A stretch of 64,000 nucleotides of DNA from Eriocheir sinensis (GCF_024679095.1 NC_066578.1:605101-669100); one strand, 5' to 3'. Shown: positions 18,413-30,132, counted from the first letter of the stretch. Made by a program: numbers and translations. Notes: generated from the letters alone by a model not told the origin.

Positions 18413-19705
18413 CAATACCACATGGGAAACACTCCACTATCCACCACAGAGGCACAGAAAGACCTGGGAGTGTATGTTACCAGGCTATCAGTGAAGGGAT
18501 ATCCAGCACACCAATACCACATGGGAAACACTCCATTATCCACCACAGAGGCAGAGAAAGACCTGGGAGTGTATGATACCAGGCTACCAGTGAAGGGATA
18601 TCCAGCACACCAATACCACATGGGAAACACTCCATTATCCACCACAGAGACAGAGAAAGACCTGGGAGTGTATGTAACCAGGCTACCAGTGAAGGGATAT
18701 CCAGCCCACCAATACCACATGGGAAACACTCCACTATCCACCACAGAGGCAGAGAAAGACCTGGGAGTGTCTGTTACCGGGCTACCAGTGAAGGGATATC
18801 CAGCACACCAATACCACATGGGAAACACTCCACTATCCACCACAGAGGCAGAGAAAGACCTGGGAGTGTATGTAACCAGGCTACCAGTGAAGGGATATCC
18901 AGCACACCAATACCACATGGGAAACACTCCACTATCCACCACAGAGGCAGAGAAAGACCTGGGAGTGTATTTTACCAGGCTACCAGTGAAGGGATATCCA
19001 GCACACCAATAACACATGGGAAACACTCCACTATCCACCACAGAGCCAGAGAAAGACCTGGGAGTGTATGTGACCAGGCTACCAGTGAAGGGATATCCAG
19101 CACACCAATACCACATGGGAAACACTCCACTATCCACCACAGAGGCAGAGAAAGACCTGGGAGTGTATGTAACCAGGCTACCAGTGAAGGGATATCCAGC
19201 ACACCAATACCACATGGGAAACACTCCACTATCCACCACAGAGGCAGAGAAAGACCTGGGAGTGTATGTTACCAGAATACTAGTGAAGGGATATCCAGCA
19301 CACCAATACCACATGGGAAACACTCCACTATCCACCACAGAGGCAGAGAAAGACCTGGGAGTGTATGTAACCAGGCTACCAGTGAAGGGTTATCCAGCAC
19401 ACCAATACCACATGGGAAACACTCCACTATCCACCACAGAGGCAGAGAAAGACCTGGGAGGGTATGTAACCAGGCTACCAGTGAAGGGATATCCAGCACA
19501 CCAATACCACATGGGAAACACTCCACTATCCACCACAGAGGCAGAGAAAGACCTGGGAGTCTATGTTACCAGGCTACCAGTGAAGGGATATCCAGCACAC
19601 CAATACCACATGGGAATCACTTCACTATCCACCACAGAGGCAAAGAAATACCTGGGAGTGTATGTTACCAGGCTACCAGTGAATGGATGTCCAGCACACC
19701 GATAC
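18413..19705 (+). repeat. 99-bp minisatellite encoding a 33-residue RT-like repeat
   Basis: About 13 copies of a 99-bp unit are held in one plus-strand frame, broken once by TAA at 19013. Each copy reads YHMGNTPLSTTEAEKDLGVY followed by VTRLPVKGYPAHQ. The TEAEKDLGV phrase matches the EKDLGV motif in the thumb region of CR1/Jockey LINE reverse transcriptases. The array therefore seems to derive from LINE ORF2 code. Copies are more than 90% alike by eye. There is no start context or transcript signal, so I do not call it a gene. Confidence 0.9.
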
Positions 19706-20150
19706 CAATACCCCCTCCTCTCTCTCCTTCTCCCACTCATTGTCCTCCTCCTCCTCCTTCTTCCCCCCCTCCTCTTCCTCCTCCTCGTTCTCCCCCTCCT
19801 CTTCCTCCCCTGTTGCCGCCCATCCCTCTCCTCCTGTAGCGGCCTCCCTTCCGTCTATTGACACTGTTTCCAAGAGGAAAGTCCTGGTGGTTGGGAGTCA
19901 GGTTCATTGACAGGTACTTTTGTTCAAGGGATAAGGAAAATAGGCCTCGAGTGTGCTTTCCCGGGGCAGGCATCCAGCACGTATCTGACAGGATGGAGGA
20001 AATTTTAGCAGGGGAGGGGACACAGCCTATCGTCTTCTGCAGTTTTGGTGGTAATGACATCGGTAGAGTGGATAGCGAGGAGATATTTCGGGGCTTCAGG
20101 GAATCGTTCGCTAAAGTGAGAGAGAGGGGGGGGGGGGGGGGGGGTTGTGG
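19706..20150 (+). pseudogene. LINE ORF1 SGNH-esterase-like fragment
   Basis: After a CTC-rich Ser/Pro stretch the frames read KRKVLVVG, then RFIDRYFCSRDKENRPRVCF, PGAGIQHVSDRMEEIL and VFCSFGGNDIGRVDSEEIF. This is the GDS(Q)-VR...GxND arrangement of SGNH esterase domains found in ORF1 of some CR1/L2-type LINEs. A small deletion turns the nucleophile motif into GS and shifts the frame. The fragment ends at a 17-base G run. The complementary C-terminal half of such a domain is seen at 28.96-29.24 kb. Confidence 0.65.
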
Positions 20151-20378
20151 TGTTTTGCCTGTTCATACCTGGCTGTCTGTCTATAGTTTCTTCCATGAAT
20201 AAGACAAAGTCGGCAGGAGCACATGTGTGTGCCGGCATGTTCTTCACATCAGCATTTCACATTCCAAGTCCCCGCGCTGAGTCACGTGGTGTGTTCGTGC
20301 ATCTGGCACAAGGAGACTCTAATATAGCCTCCTTGGTCTGGCAGCAACCCGGCCATTTACCGGGTATCAGACTCATTA

Positions 20379-20484
<106 letters not shown>

Positions 20485-21234
20485 TTTATTACAAAAAACA
20501 GGTGATGTCACTTCTGACTTTGTGAGCTCTCATGTTTATCCATTTCCCTATGTTTCATGGAGGCATAACTTGCATTATTACGTTCACTTTGACTGGGGCC
20601 AGAGCTGTTGTGAGTGTCTGTTAAGCTGGAAACTCCCTCCTTTGCGTGAATCATAAGCCACAGAAATATTAGCTGAGTGTGTGCATATATAGAGATCACC
20701 ACACACTTTGATTTAACAGTACAATGTTTTGTTGACCACGCCTAAATAAACAAGGCCTAAGAAGGCCTAGCGTCCAGCCCGCCACCCTGCTAGGCATCAA
20801 CATTGCTATCCAGCCCGCGAAACCCTAGAAATTGAAATGCCAAACAGCATCTGCTGGCCAACTGTTTGGCAAGCCTGCGCTCCGCACCTCACTGCGAGAT
20901 TCACGAGCAGGTCTGTCCTTTTAAAGACAGTCTCCTTTTTTAGATCTAGTTGTCATATTTAATTTAAGCCCGTCCCTCGCCTGGCCTTGCTCATGGACAT
21001 CACTGCACATCTGGCGCCCTCAGTGTGAAGCTGCAGGGCAAAGACATTCTCCTGACAGACATGCACGCACACCCAGTTCCGTCAAGGCAGAGGCTTAGAT
21101 GTGCTCAGTTGTCTGATGTTAAGTCAGCGTACTCTCCATGCCTTGGTGCATCTATTGTTGTGAGCTGCTCTTTTCCAAAATGAAAAACACTAAGTCTCGA
21201 CTTTGCTCCCAACTGTCGGACCTCCCCCTCAAGA

Positions 21235-21352
21235 AAAGATGGCGCCACTATAAAACACTTGCCTGCGCCATGACGGGCTGGGGCCGACTACCATACAGGC
21301 ACCTCAAGAAAGCCTACCGGTGCTATAGCTAGGCTGGCGCGTAAAAAAAAGA
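21235..21352 (+). mobile_element. SINE 3' body and A-tail
   Basis: GATGGCGCCACTATAAAACA, GCGCCATGACGGGCTGGGGC and AGAAAGCCTACCGGTGCTAT match the 3' part of the tRNA-derived SINE at 44 kb. It ends in an A run and is 5'-truncated. Confidence 0.65.
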
Positions 21353-21689
21353 CATTATTCTGTTGTCTTCCTCATCCACCGAGCCGGACACTGAAACGCT
21401 GCTTCATGGCAAGCAGCACCAGTTGTCTCGCTGATCTCTGTGTTTTCCACTTTAAACTTTTTTGACCTTGGGCTTGTCGTGTCTCACGCCGGCCCGCGGC
21501 CTACTCCCGAAAGGCTCATCTGGCCCTCCCCGCGAAAAGGTTTCCTGCCCTGCTCTAGAGTAGTGTGCCTTACTTTCTTCCGGCACTGGCTTATATTACA
21601 GCATATATTTTGTGTAGGAAAATGTGGATACGAGCTGCATTAATAGAACCATTATAAATTACACTTTTTTTTATCCTGACGAACCTTTT

Positions 21690-21965
21690 GGCAAAGTGAC
21701 TAATTGACTGACCGAGTGACTGACTGAATAACTCCCTGACTGACGGGTTAATGAGTGACTTACAGACTTACAGACTGGCTGACTGACTGACTGAATAACT
21801 CCCTGACTGACGGGTTAATGAGTGACTTACAGACTTACAGACTGACTAACTGACTGACTGAATAACTCCCTGACTGATGGGCTAATGAGTGACTGACTGA
21901 CTGACTGACTGACTGACTAACTCCTTGACTGACGGCCTAATGAGTGACTTATTGACATGCTGACT
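21690..21965. repeat. 67-bp tandem repeat and (GACT)n
   Basis: Three copies (starts near 21723, 21790, 21857) of a unit containing CTGAATAACTCCCTGACTGA and GTTAATGAGTGACTTACAGA. The unit is itself built from GACT tetramers. Confidence 0.85.
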
Positions 21966-22099
21966 AAATGAAGCTTCAGACTGCACCCTCATTATTAATT
22001 ATTGTTCTTATAAGAGGCGAATCAGGTAGAGAGAATGGGAGGAGTGCGGACACTATAAGCCGCCTGTCCAGCAGCCCCCAAACGTTTACCTGAGACGCC

Positions 22100-22620
22100 G
22101 AGAAAGAGAACAAGAAGGTGAAAAAGAGAGGGAGAAAGAGGACGAGAAGGAAGGAAGGAGATGAGAGAGAAACAGAGAGAGGAGGAGAGAATACAGAAGG
22201 TAATAGAAGTGAAGGGACATGGGGAAGGGAAAGGAAGGAGGGAGGGAAGTTATGAAATTAAGAAAAAAAGCAAGGAAGGAAGGAAATGAGGGAGGAGAAG
22301 TGAGCACAGGAGGTTGCAGAGGGAGAGGGAAGGGAAGGAGGGAGGGAAGTTTGAAATGAAGAAAAAGGAAGGAAATGAGAGAGGAGGAGAGAACACAGGA
22401 GGTAACAGAGGGGGAGGGAAGGAGAGGAGGGAGGGAAGTTTGAAATGAAGAAAAAGGAAGGAAATGAGAGAGGAGGGGAGAACACAGGAGGTAACAGAGG
22501 GGGAGGGAAGGGAAGGAGGGAGGGAAGTTTGAAATGAAGAAAAAGGAAGGAAATGAGAGAGGGGAGAACACAGGAGGTAACAGAGGGAGAGGGCCAGAGG
22601 GGAGGCTGACAAACACCTTC
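22100..22620. repeat. Polypurine array with 89-bp period
   Basis: Almost pure A/G on plus. GTTTGAAATGAAGAAAAAGG recurs at 22349, 22438 and 22527. Minus-strand Leu/Pro/Ser-rich frames in all registers are composition artefacts. Confidence 0.85.
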
Positions 22621-22769
22621 CAGCACATAGCAACACATGCACCCCGTACACAGCCTTTGGGCATTTTGTCTTTATTTATTTTTTTGTTTTGATTTTTAAT
22701 AGTAGAGGAAGCTGCTCAAGGGAAAAGGAAAGAGAAAAAAATGCCGCTAATCACCTATTCCCTGATGGT

Positions 22770-24010
22770 GATGGTAATGACAACAGTATGAGCAGCAAGG
22801 AAATAAACAAATAATGGTAGTGATGGTGACAATAGCCAACTTTCCTATCCATTCTTACGCCGACGACTCCACTCTGCATTACTCAACTTCTTTTAATAGA
22901 AGACCCACCCTACAGGAACTAAACGACTCAAGGCTGGAGGCAACAGAACGCCTAGCCTCAGACCTTACTATTATTTCCAACTGGGGCAAGAGGAACCTGG
23001 TGTCCTTCAAAGCCTCAAAAACATAGTTTCTCCACCTATCCACTCGACACAATCTTCCAAACAACTATCCCCTATTCCTTGACAACACTCAGCAATCACC
23101 TTCTTCAACACTAAACATCCTCGGTCTATCCTTAACTCAAAATCTCAACTGGAAACTTCATATCTCATCTCTTACTAAATCAGCTTCCTCGAGGCTGGGC
23201 GTTCTGTACCGTCTCCGTCAGCTCTTCTCCCCCGCACAGTTGCTATCCATTTACAGGGGCCTTGTCCGCCCTCGTATGGAGTATGCATCTCATGTGTGGG
23301 TGGGTGGGGGGGGGTCCACTCACACAGCTCTCCTTGACAGAGTGAAGTCAAAGGCTCTTCGTCTCATCAGCTCTCCTCCTCATACTGATAGTCTTCTACC
23401 TCTCAAATTCCGTCGCCATGTTGCCTCTCTTTCTATCTTCTATCGATATTTTCATGCTGACTGCTCTTCTGAACTTGCTAACTGCATGCCTCCCCCCCCT
23501 CCCCCTCATGCTCATCCCTATACTGTTCAAACCCCTTATGCAAGAGTCAACCAGCATCTTCACTCTTTCATCCCTCACGCTGGTAAACTCTGAAACAATC
23601 TTCCTTCATCTGTATTTCCTCCTGCCTACGACTTGAACTCTTTCAAGAGGAGGGTATCAGGACACCTCTCCTCCCGAAATTGACCGCTCTTTTTGGACAC
23701 TCCTTTAACCTCTATTCAGGAGCAGTAAGTAGCGGGCTTTTTTTATTTTTCTTTACGCCCTTGAACTGTCTCCTTAGCTGTAAAAATAAAATAGTGTGAG
23801 CAGCAAGGAAATACACAAATAATGGTGGTGATGACAACAGTATGAGCAACAAGGAAACACACAAATAATGGTAGTGATGACAACAGTATGAGCAACAAGG
23901 AAACACACAAATAATGGTGGTGATGACAACAGTATGAGCAACAAGGAAACACACAAATAATGGTGGTGATGACAACAGTATGAGCAGCAAGGAAATAAAT
24001 GGATAAATAA
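22770..24010. repeat. 46-bp minisatellite split by a LINE
   Basis: The unit GACAACAGTATGAGCAGCAA then GGAAATAAACAAATAATGGTRGTGAT is present once or twice at 22770-22834. It resumes for about five copies at 23795-24000, on the far side of a Jockey-like LINE. Confidence 0.8.
22836..23795 (+). mobile_element. Jockey-like LINE, 5'-truncated (copy 3)
   Basis: Starts within the RT catalytic region (PIHSYADDSTLHYSTSF) and runs through KALRLISSPPHTDSLLPLKF to the C-terminal end. Then come a 3' UTR with CCCTTGAACTGTCTCC and an A-rich tail. A TAG follows ASKT near 23026, and frameshifts and a T-for-G change (GKL, then TGA) disable it. Sequence is close to copy 2, so the family was active relatively recently. 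Confidence 0.88.
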
Positions 24011-24260
24011 ATGATAAATGAAGATGTTATGTCTGCATGGTGGTTATGGGCGCACAACATCCACTCACTTGATGTGGTGTTTCTCCAGTGGAAATGCTAC
24101 ACTAAGCGACAAGCCGAAATAGTTAGCAACAGGTATGCTAACCATTTCAATACGCTGGGTGGTAACCAAATAACCAGAGTAGGGGCAGGTCTATCTCAAT
24201 GAGGAATGCAGCGCCCTCAACCTACCCCAAGTTGTCTTTTCCCCGCTTTCTCTCTCTTTT

Positions 24261-27200
24261 GTGTTCACACTTCTTTCTTTGGGTAGCCGGGGGATTAATC
24301 CCCCCAGGGGTCCTGCGTCCCTGCCCTATGGCGAGCAGTCAGGCCACCCCCTGATCTTGGGTGGTTGGGGGAGGGGCTTGCACCCCCTCCCCCACAAAAA
24401 AAGTACCCAAGCCAGAAGCAATTTAAAAAGTAGAGTTCGGAGTCGGGGCGCGAGTCTCAACCCCGTGGAGCCCGACCGCGCGGCGGGCTTCCACGATGCA
24501 TCCGCATCCGGGGAGCCTGTCGTCAGTGACGGGTGCAGGGCAGAGCCTACGGGACCCCTGCACCTCGAAGGAGGAAGATCCCCCTAGCCCCTCTTTTTGT
24601 TTTGGGGGTGGCCGGAGTGGTGCAGAGGCTGCGCCCGCCCGCAGAACCAGGCCCAGGGTTAACCTTCGGAGGGCTCTGCGTGTGGGCTCCTGGATCGTCC
24701 GGAGCCTCTCGAACGATGATCGACTGCCCTACCTATCAAATGAGCTCAGAAGGCATAGTAGCACTCTCTGAGACAAGAAGGCCCGGCAGTGGCGAGATCA
24801 GTGAGGGGGGGTAGCCTACACCTTCTACTGGTCCGGCATGAGCAATGGCTTTATGTCAGGGGGGTAGCTATGGCAATCTCCAGCCAACTACTGCCATTTG
24901 TGGTTGGGGTTGCTCCGGCTAATGAGCGTATAATGCGAGTGAGGCTGAGGCACACACTGGTCTTCATGTCTCCTGTTGCAGTGTACGCTCCTCCCGAGAT
25001 GCGTGTAACTGAAGAGGAGACGTTCTACGCCAAACTCGACTCCGTATTAGACCAGTGCCCTCCCCGGGACACACTCATTGCTCTGGGCGACCTCAATGCT
25101 ACTACTGGCACTGACAGTGCTTGCTACGAGCTATGTGTTGGTCCCAATGGATCTGGTACCAGGAACATCAACAGCTCTCTCCTCCTGAATTTTGCAAAAT
25201 CCAGAAGGTTGAGAATTGCAGGTTCCTGGTACCAGAAACCAGAGCTGCACCGCTGGACTTGGTATAGCGATGCCGGAGGGGTACCTAAGGAGATCGACCA
25301 CATTCTCGTAAGTACTTGTTGGAGGATCCTTCAGAACTGCAGGGTTTACCGGAGTGCTGAGTTCTTTGCAACTGACCATAGGCTCGTTGTTGCAACACTC
25401 AAGCTTCATGTCAGGTCAAGAAGAATCTCGAGATGCAACATTACTGTGTTCCATCTCAAGAGGCTGAAGGACCAAGCATGTGCTCAGGAGTATGCAGTGA
25501 CAGTCTCAAATCGGTTTGAAGTGCTCGGCACCCTGGAGGACCCTGTAGAGTTGTGGGGTACATTCAAACGTGAGACTCTGCAGGCTGCCAAGGAGTGCAT
25601 TGGAGAACGCCCGAGATCTAGGAGTGGCTTTGCCTCGGTGGAGACGCTGGAAAATATTGAGGAGAGTCGCGCTGCCAGACTTGCTGGGAACCGGACCAAT
25701 ACAGGGCTCTGTCACGTAGGACTAGAACTCTCCTGAGGAGAGACAAGGAGAGGTATGTCAAGGGTCATTTAAATGCGAATGACCTCCGACCTGCTTACCG
25801 AGCCTTGAAAAAGATCCGCTCTAAGTCTCTCTCTCAGGTGAGGGCTATCCGAACAGCTGACGGATGCCTTGTGTCGGACATGGATGGGCAGAGGGCTCGC
25901 TGGACTTTGTACTTTGAGCAGCTGAACATGGCGGACCCTCGACGTGGGCAGCTTCCAATTGCTGAGTTGCAGGTAGCGGATGCTGACCCACCCATTGACG
26001 AAAGCTCACCCTCTCTGGGCGAGGTCAGAGAGGCTGTGGCCAAGTTGAGGGGTGGGAAGGCACATGGCGCTTGTAACATCAGTGCTGCGCTGCTCAAAGC
26101 TGGAGGTGAGGCCATGATCCTAGGGTTGCATGCGGTCTTGACTGCCGTATAGCAGTCCGGTACCATTCCTCCTGCTTGGAAGAGGGGGTTGGTCGTCCCT
26201 ATCTGGAAAGGGAAAGGGGACCGCCAGGACTGCAACAACTACCGTGGTATTACACTGCTCAGTGTGCCAGGCAAGGCTCTTGCCAACCTATTGCTGATGC
26301 GAGTTCGCAGCCAGCTGCTGAAGCTGCAGAGACCTGAACAGTCTGGACTCACGCCTGGCAAGTCAACAACTGACCGTATCCTAGCGCTTCGCGTACTGGT
26401 GAAGCGCCGACGTGAGTTTCGACAGGGGATGCTTGCAGCCTATGTCCATCTCAAGAAGGCGTTTGATTCACGGCATCGTGAGGCACTCTGGGATCTTTTG
26501 CGACTCCGTGGGATTCCTGCGAGGACTATTGGTCTGCTGACTGGCCTGTATTCTGGGACAGAGAGTGCTGTGAAGTGTGTGTGTGTTGGGGGGGGGGGGG
26601 GGTTGTCCAGCTTCTTTCCTGTGAATGCGGGAGTGAGGCAGGGCTGTGTCCTTGCCCCATCGCTTTTCAACACTTGTATGGACTGGGTACTGGGCAGAGT
26701 TGTGGACCAGAGTCAGTGCGGAGCATCCATTGGCAATACCAGGGTCACTGACCTTGTTTTTACTGAAGATGCAGTAATCCTGGCGGAGTAGCTCGAGGTA
26801 TTGGTGATGGCTCTCGAGGCACTGCACGAGGAGGCGAGGCCCTTGGGACTCCAGGTCTCCTGGGCCAAGACTAAGGCACAGGTGTTTGGAGGCTTGCTGG
26901 ATGAAACAGTACAGTCTGTTCATGCGTGTGGCGAGGACGTTGAGATCTCAGAAAGTTTCACGTATCTTGGTAGTGTAGTTCATAGCAACGGTGAGTCTGG
27001 CCAGGAATTCTTACGGCGGATTGGTCTGGCCCGCGGTGTTATGGACTCGCTCAACACGAGTATATGGCGTTCTCGATACCTTTGCAGAAGGACAAAGATC
27101 CGGATCTTCAAGTCCCTTGTGCTTCCTGTCTTACTCTATGGTTGTGAGACATGGACACTAAATGGGGACTTGGAGAGGCGGATTGATGCCTTTGGTAATA

Positions 27201-27576
27201 AGTGTCTACGCAGAATCATGGAATATCGCTGGAATGACTTTGTGTCAAACCGACGACTACTCCGTAAGACTGATTCGACATATATTACCTGCAAAGTCCG
27301 TCAACGCCAACTCCGTCTATACGGGCACGTGGCACGTTTTCCGGAAGCTGATCCTGCTCATCGAGTTGTCTCTGTAAGAAACAATCCTGAGTGGAGGAGG
27401 ATAAGGGCACGCCCGGAGTTCGTGGATTGAGCAAGTCGATAGATCCTGCCGGGAGGTACTCGGGGTGGGAAGGGGGCCTGCATGGAGACTCGCCCGGAGG
27501 GACCCCCAGGCTTGGCGTCATATGGTGGGCGAGGCGACGCACCCCCCGGCGTATGCCCCATTGATTGATTGTTATG
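24261..27576 (+). mobile_element. Decayed RTE-like LINE (endonuclease plus RT)
   Basis: Reading across several breaks gives an APE-type endonuclease (VAVYAPPEM, LIALGDLNATTGTD, EIDHILVS, ATDHRLVVATLK at about 24.95-25.41 kb). The RT follows: VPIWKGKGDRQDCNNYRGIT, AGVRQGCVLAPSLFNTCMDW, FTYLGSV, and LPVLLYGCETWTL. In-frame TAG codons follow LTAV (about 26150) and ILAE (about 26789), and a frameshift near 27425 precedes PAWRLARRDPQAWRHMVGEA. The catalytic FADD box reads FTED. The 3' end is a short ATTG repeat, as in RTE elements. It is inactive. Confidence 0.88.
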
Positions 27577-27735
27577 TCTCGGGAAAGAGAATTGAAAACA
27601 CATGATAAACACCTGATTATGCAAGAAAGGAAGGAAGGAGGGAAAGAGGAGGAGGAAGGAGAAGCGGCGGGATGAAATTGAAGGTTATCTTGTGTAGTAA
27701 TAATGAAGATAAAGTACATGATTTTAATGGTAATA

Positions 27736-27872
<137 letters not shown>

Positions 27873-27911
27873 CATGAGCGTGTTTGTTTCAGCGTCTTGA
27901 AGAGGAGACCT

Positions 27912-28366
27912 TCTTGGACAGCCTCCTCTTCCTGATAGTCTTCTACCTCTTAAATTCCACCGCCTTGTTGCCTCCCTATCTTCTATCGATATTTTCACGC
28001 TGACTGCTCTTCTGAACTTGCTAACTGCATGCCTCCCCCCCTCCCGCGACCTCGCCGCACACGACTTTCTACTCAAGCTCGTCCCTTTACTGTCCAAATC
28101 CCTTACGCACGAGTTAACCAGCATTTTCACTCTTTCATACCTCACGCTGGTAAACTCTGGAACGATCTTCCTTCATCTGTGCTTCCTCCTGTCTACGACT
28201 TAAACTCTTTCAAGAGGAGAGTATCAGGACACCTCTCCTCCCGAAATCGACCTCTTTTTCGGCCACTCCTCTGGACTCTTTTTAAGAGTAGTGAGTAGCG
28301 GATTTTTTTCTATTGTTTCCTTTTCTTTTGCTCCTGAACTGCCTCCTTTGCTGAAAAAAAATTAGG
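27912..28366 (+). mobile_element. Jockey-like LINE 3' end (copy 4)
   Basis: Carries the same C-terminal code as the other copies (LPPSRDLAAHDFLL in one frame; VNQHFHSFIPHAGKLWNDLP in another). A CTGAACTGCCTCCTTTGCTG tail and A run follow. It is truncated on the left next to a TG microsatellite. Confidence 0.8.
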
Positions 28367-28395
28367 CACGGGTTTTCATGTGTAGAGGCCCTTAC

Positions 28396-28448
28396 CTGCC
28401 AGAAGGAACAAAAAAGTACACCCTCCACGTCATGCTGCGGGGTCCGGA
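28396..28448 (-). CDS. Candidate 53-nt internal exon
   Basis: On minus, a C-rich acceptor (CCACCCCTACCACACAG) precedes 53 nt that end at a consensus donor (CAG then GTAAGG). The only relevant frame reads SGPRSMTWRVYFFVPSG with two bases left over. That phase joins exactly to the single leading base of the terminal exon at 1771-2836, giving ...PSGR-CAVPTTLGYKPV.... The intron would be about 25.6 kb and full of repeats. The plus strand is also open here (YTLHVMLRGPDC) but with weak splice sites. Supported by splice signals and phase only. Confidence 0.4.
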
Positions 28449-28455
28449 CTGTGTG

Positions 28456-28560
28456 GTAGGGGTGGGCACTGCACTGGGCAGGTACCGGTACCAGTACCGG
28501 TACTAGCGGTACCAGCTAAACGGTACGGTACAGGTACCAGATTGCTCGGGTTTATTTATT
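28456..28560. mobile_element. hAT-like terminus with GGTACC cluster
   Basis: Begins TAGGGGTGGGCACTGCACTG, similar to the CAGGGGTGGGCA hAT terminus. Six or more overlapping GGTACC/GGTACGG motifs follow within 70 bp. No matching right end is seen, so it is a solo end or decayed MITE. Confidence 0.35.
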
Positions 28561-28704
28561 GGATTTATTGATAATTCTTCATGTCCGATTATTTTTTTTT
28601 AGGTTGCTAATAACTATTGTTATTGTTGTTAGACTGTGATCGAGTACATCCATAATAACTATACATGCTATTTTTTTATCGAGAAAATAAATATTCACGT
28701 ACTT

Positions 28705-28705
<1 letters not shown>

Positions 28706-28737
<32 letters not shown>

Positions 28738-28796
28738 TGTACAACAGAAGAAACATCCTAATTGAGTGCAGAAATAAATGAGAGGAAAAAGACCAC

Positions 28797-28894
<98 letters not shown>

Positions 28895-28925
28895 GAGTTT
28901 TTTCATTTATTTCTGCACTCAATAA
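28706..28925. repeat. Microsatellite palindrome (GA, TG/CA)
   Basis: ATTGAGTGCAGAAATAAATG near 28761 is repeated in perfect reverse complement near 28902-28921. The interior is (TG)n turning into (CA)n at about 28861, so arms of about 80 bp could form a hairpin. A (GA)n run precedes it. Confidence 0.85.
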
Positions 28926-28959
28926 TTTATTATCTCTCTCTGTTGTCTCTCTTTTGATT

Positions 28960-29900
28960 TCAGGAGTTCTACCACGGACTTGGGCGGAGAGCGACTTTTT
29001 CAGTAAGGCCTTCAGCCTAAACAACCGCTTACAGACTCTTTGTAGGGAGCTTGACGTGGAGTTCCTAAACGCATTGGACAATTTCTATGGACAAAATGAG
29101 CTCTTCCACAGGGACGGACTGCACCTTTCTCCCATCGGGGCAGCCAGACTCGGAAGGCTCCTCAACGAAGCAGTGCGTGTCATCCGAGCAAAAACGAGTC
29201 ACAGCCACGTCCCTCCACCCCACCCGTGTAAATAGACGCCGTGCATCGCAACAAACCCGTAACCGTGATCCCGCAAGTACCACCACCTCTATTACCAAGC
29301 CTCTAGATAACTTAAAAATCCTTAGTTTCAATGCGCGTAGCCTAAGAAACAAATTTGATGAACTGAGATGTCTTGCTTTAACAGAAAATTTTGACATAAT
29401 TGCTATAACCGAAACATTTATCGACACCACAAATATTGATTTAAGTTCCGAATACAACATAGATGGCTACAGACTCTTCAACAAAGATCGTAAACCGTAG
29501 AGGCGGTGGCGTCGCCCTTTATGTCAAAAGCTATTTGCAACCCACTGACAAAACACTGGGAAACAGTAACGTTGAACATTTGTGCGTGCGAGTAAACATT
29601 GCAAAAGTCAATTTAAATATATCTGTCACCTACAGACCTCCCGGGCAATCACTCGATGACGACCTTGAAATGTACAGCGTCTTAAGGCAGTCACTTAATA
29701 ACAGCGACTCACNNNNNNNNNNNNNNNNNNNNNNNNNNNNNNNNNNNNNNNNNNNNNNNNNNNNNNNNNNNNNNNNNNNNNNNNNNNNNNNNNNNNNNNN
29801 NNNNNNNNNNNNAAAAAACTGCCATCCTCCCCTCTAGGCTTAAGTTCCTTCAGTTGCTCTGACCACATGACCGCTAAATTCGTTTCGCTACTCCTGTTCA
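28960..29900 (+). mobile_element. LINE fragment: ORF1 esterase end plus APE endonuclease
   Basis: The first part reads SGVLPRTWAESDFFSKAFSL and later ELFHRDGLHLSPIGAARLGR, the C-terminal half of an SGNH-esterase ORF1 (the DGLHL block bears the usual His). After a frameshift come LKILSFNARSLRNKFDELRC, IIAITETFID and, in the next frame, RRGGGVALYVKSYL and ISVTYRPPGQS. These are the endonuclease motifs of CR1/L2-like LINEs. An N gap interrupts it. Beyond the gap GLSSFSCSDHMTAKF supplies the SDH motif, so the gap lies inside this element. Confidence 0.8.
29713..29812. other. Assembly gap (100 N)
   Basis: Exactly 100 unknown bases, the usual placeholder length for a gap of unestimated size. Flanking sequence belongs to one LINE endonuclease on both sides. 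Confidence 0.99.
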
Positions 29901-30069
29901 CCTAATCAGTACAACATTTCGTGCCAAGCTATTCTTTTCATCTGTTTATAGAACCTTTTATCTGCCTTGTATCCATTACTGCATGTCCTAACTTTTTTTT
30001 ATGTAGCTGCACTACGAATACTACATTGTCAACCACTGTTTCTGTTTCCTTCCGCAACCATAAGCCGCG

Positions 30070-30132
30070 ATGAGGACTGCGCTTATAGTAGGACTGCTGA
30101 CACTGCTGGCTCTGGACGTCTGTCAATCCAAA
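30070..30132 (+). CDS. CxCC secreted protein, exon 1 (signal peptide)
   Basis: Start of the best multi-exon host gene in the window. The ATG opens MRTALIVGLLTLLALDVCQS, a clear signal peptide, so the product is secreted or extracellular. The exon stops in phase 0 before a GTTAGT donor. The whole gene has eight candidate exons to 38771, about 335 residues. After exon 2 the protein is Cys-rich with six C-x-C-C motifs (CRCC, CVCC, CICC, CKCC, CKCC, CICC) about 40-50 residues apart. Exons 3 to 8 join in a consistent frame. Exons 2 and 3 do not (see exon 3). I do not recognise the family; extracellular disulphide-rich repeat proteins are the general class. No catalytic motif is seen. Confidence 0.65.

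Noticed and set aside
19858..20150. Host SGNH hydrolase gene
   Set aside because: Frame-broken, lost nucleophile motif, and typical of LINE ORF1 esterases.
22086..22664. Leu/Ser/Pro-rich minus-strand proteins
   Set aside because: Artefact of a polypurine tract; three registers are equally open.
28386..28460. Plus-strand exon reading GPYLPEGTKKYTLHVMLRGPDC
   Set aside because: Acceptor and donor are poor compared with the consensus sites on the minus strand. Kept only as an alternative.
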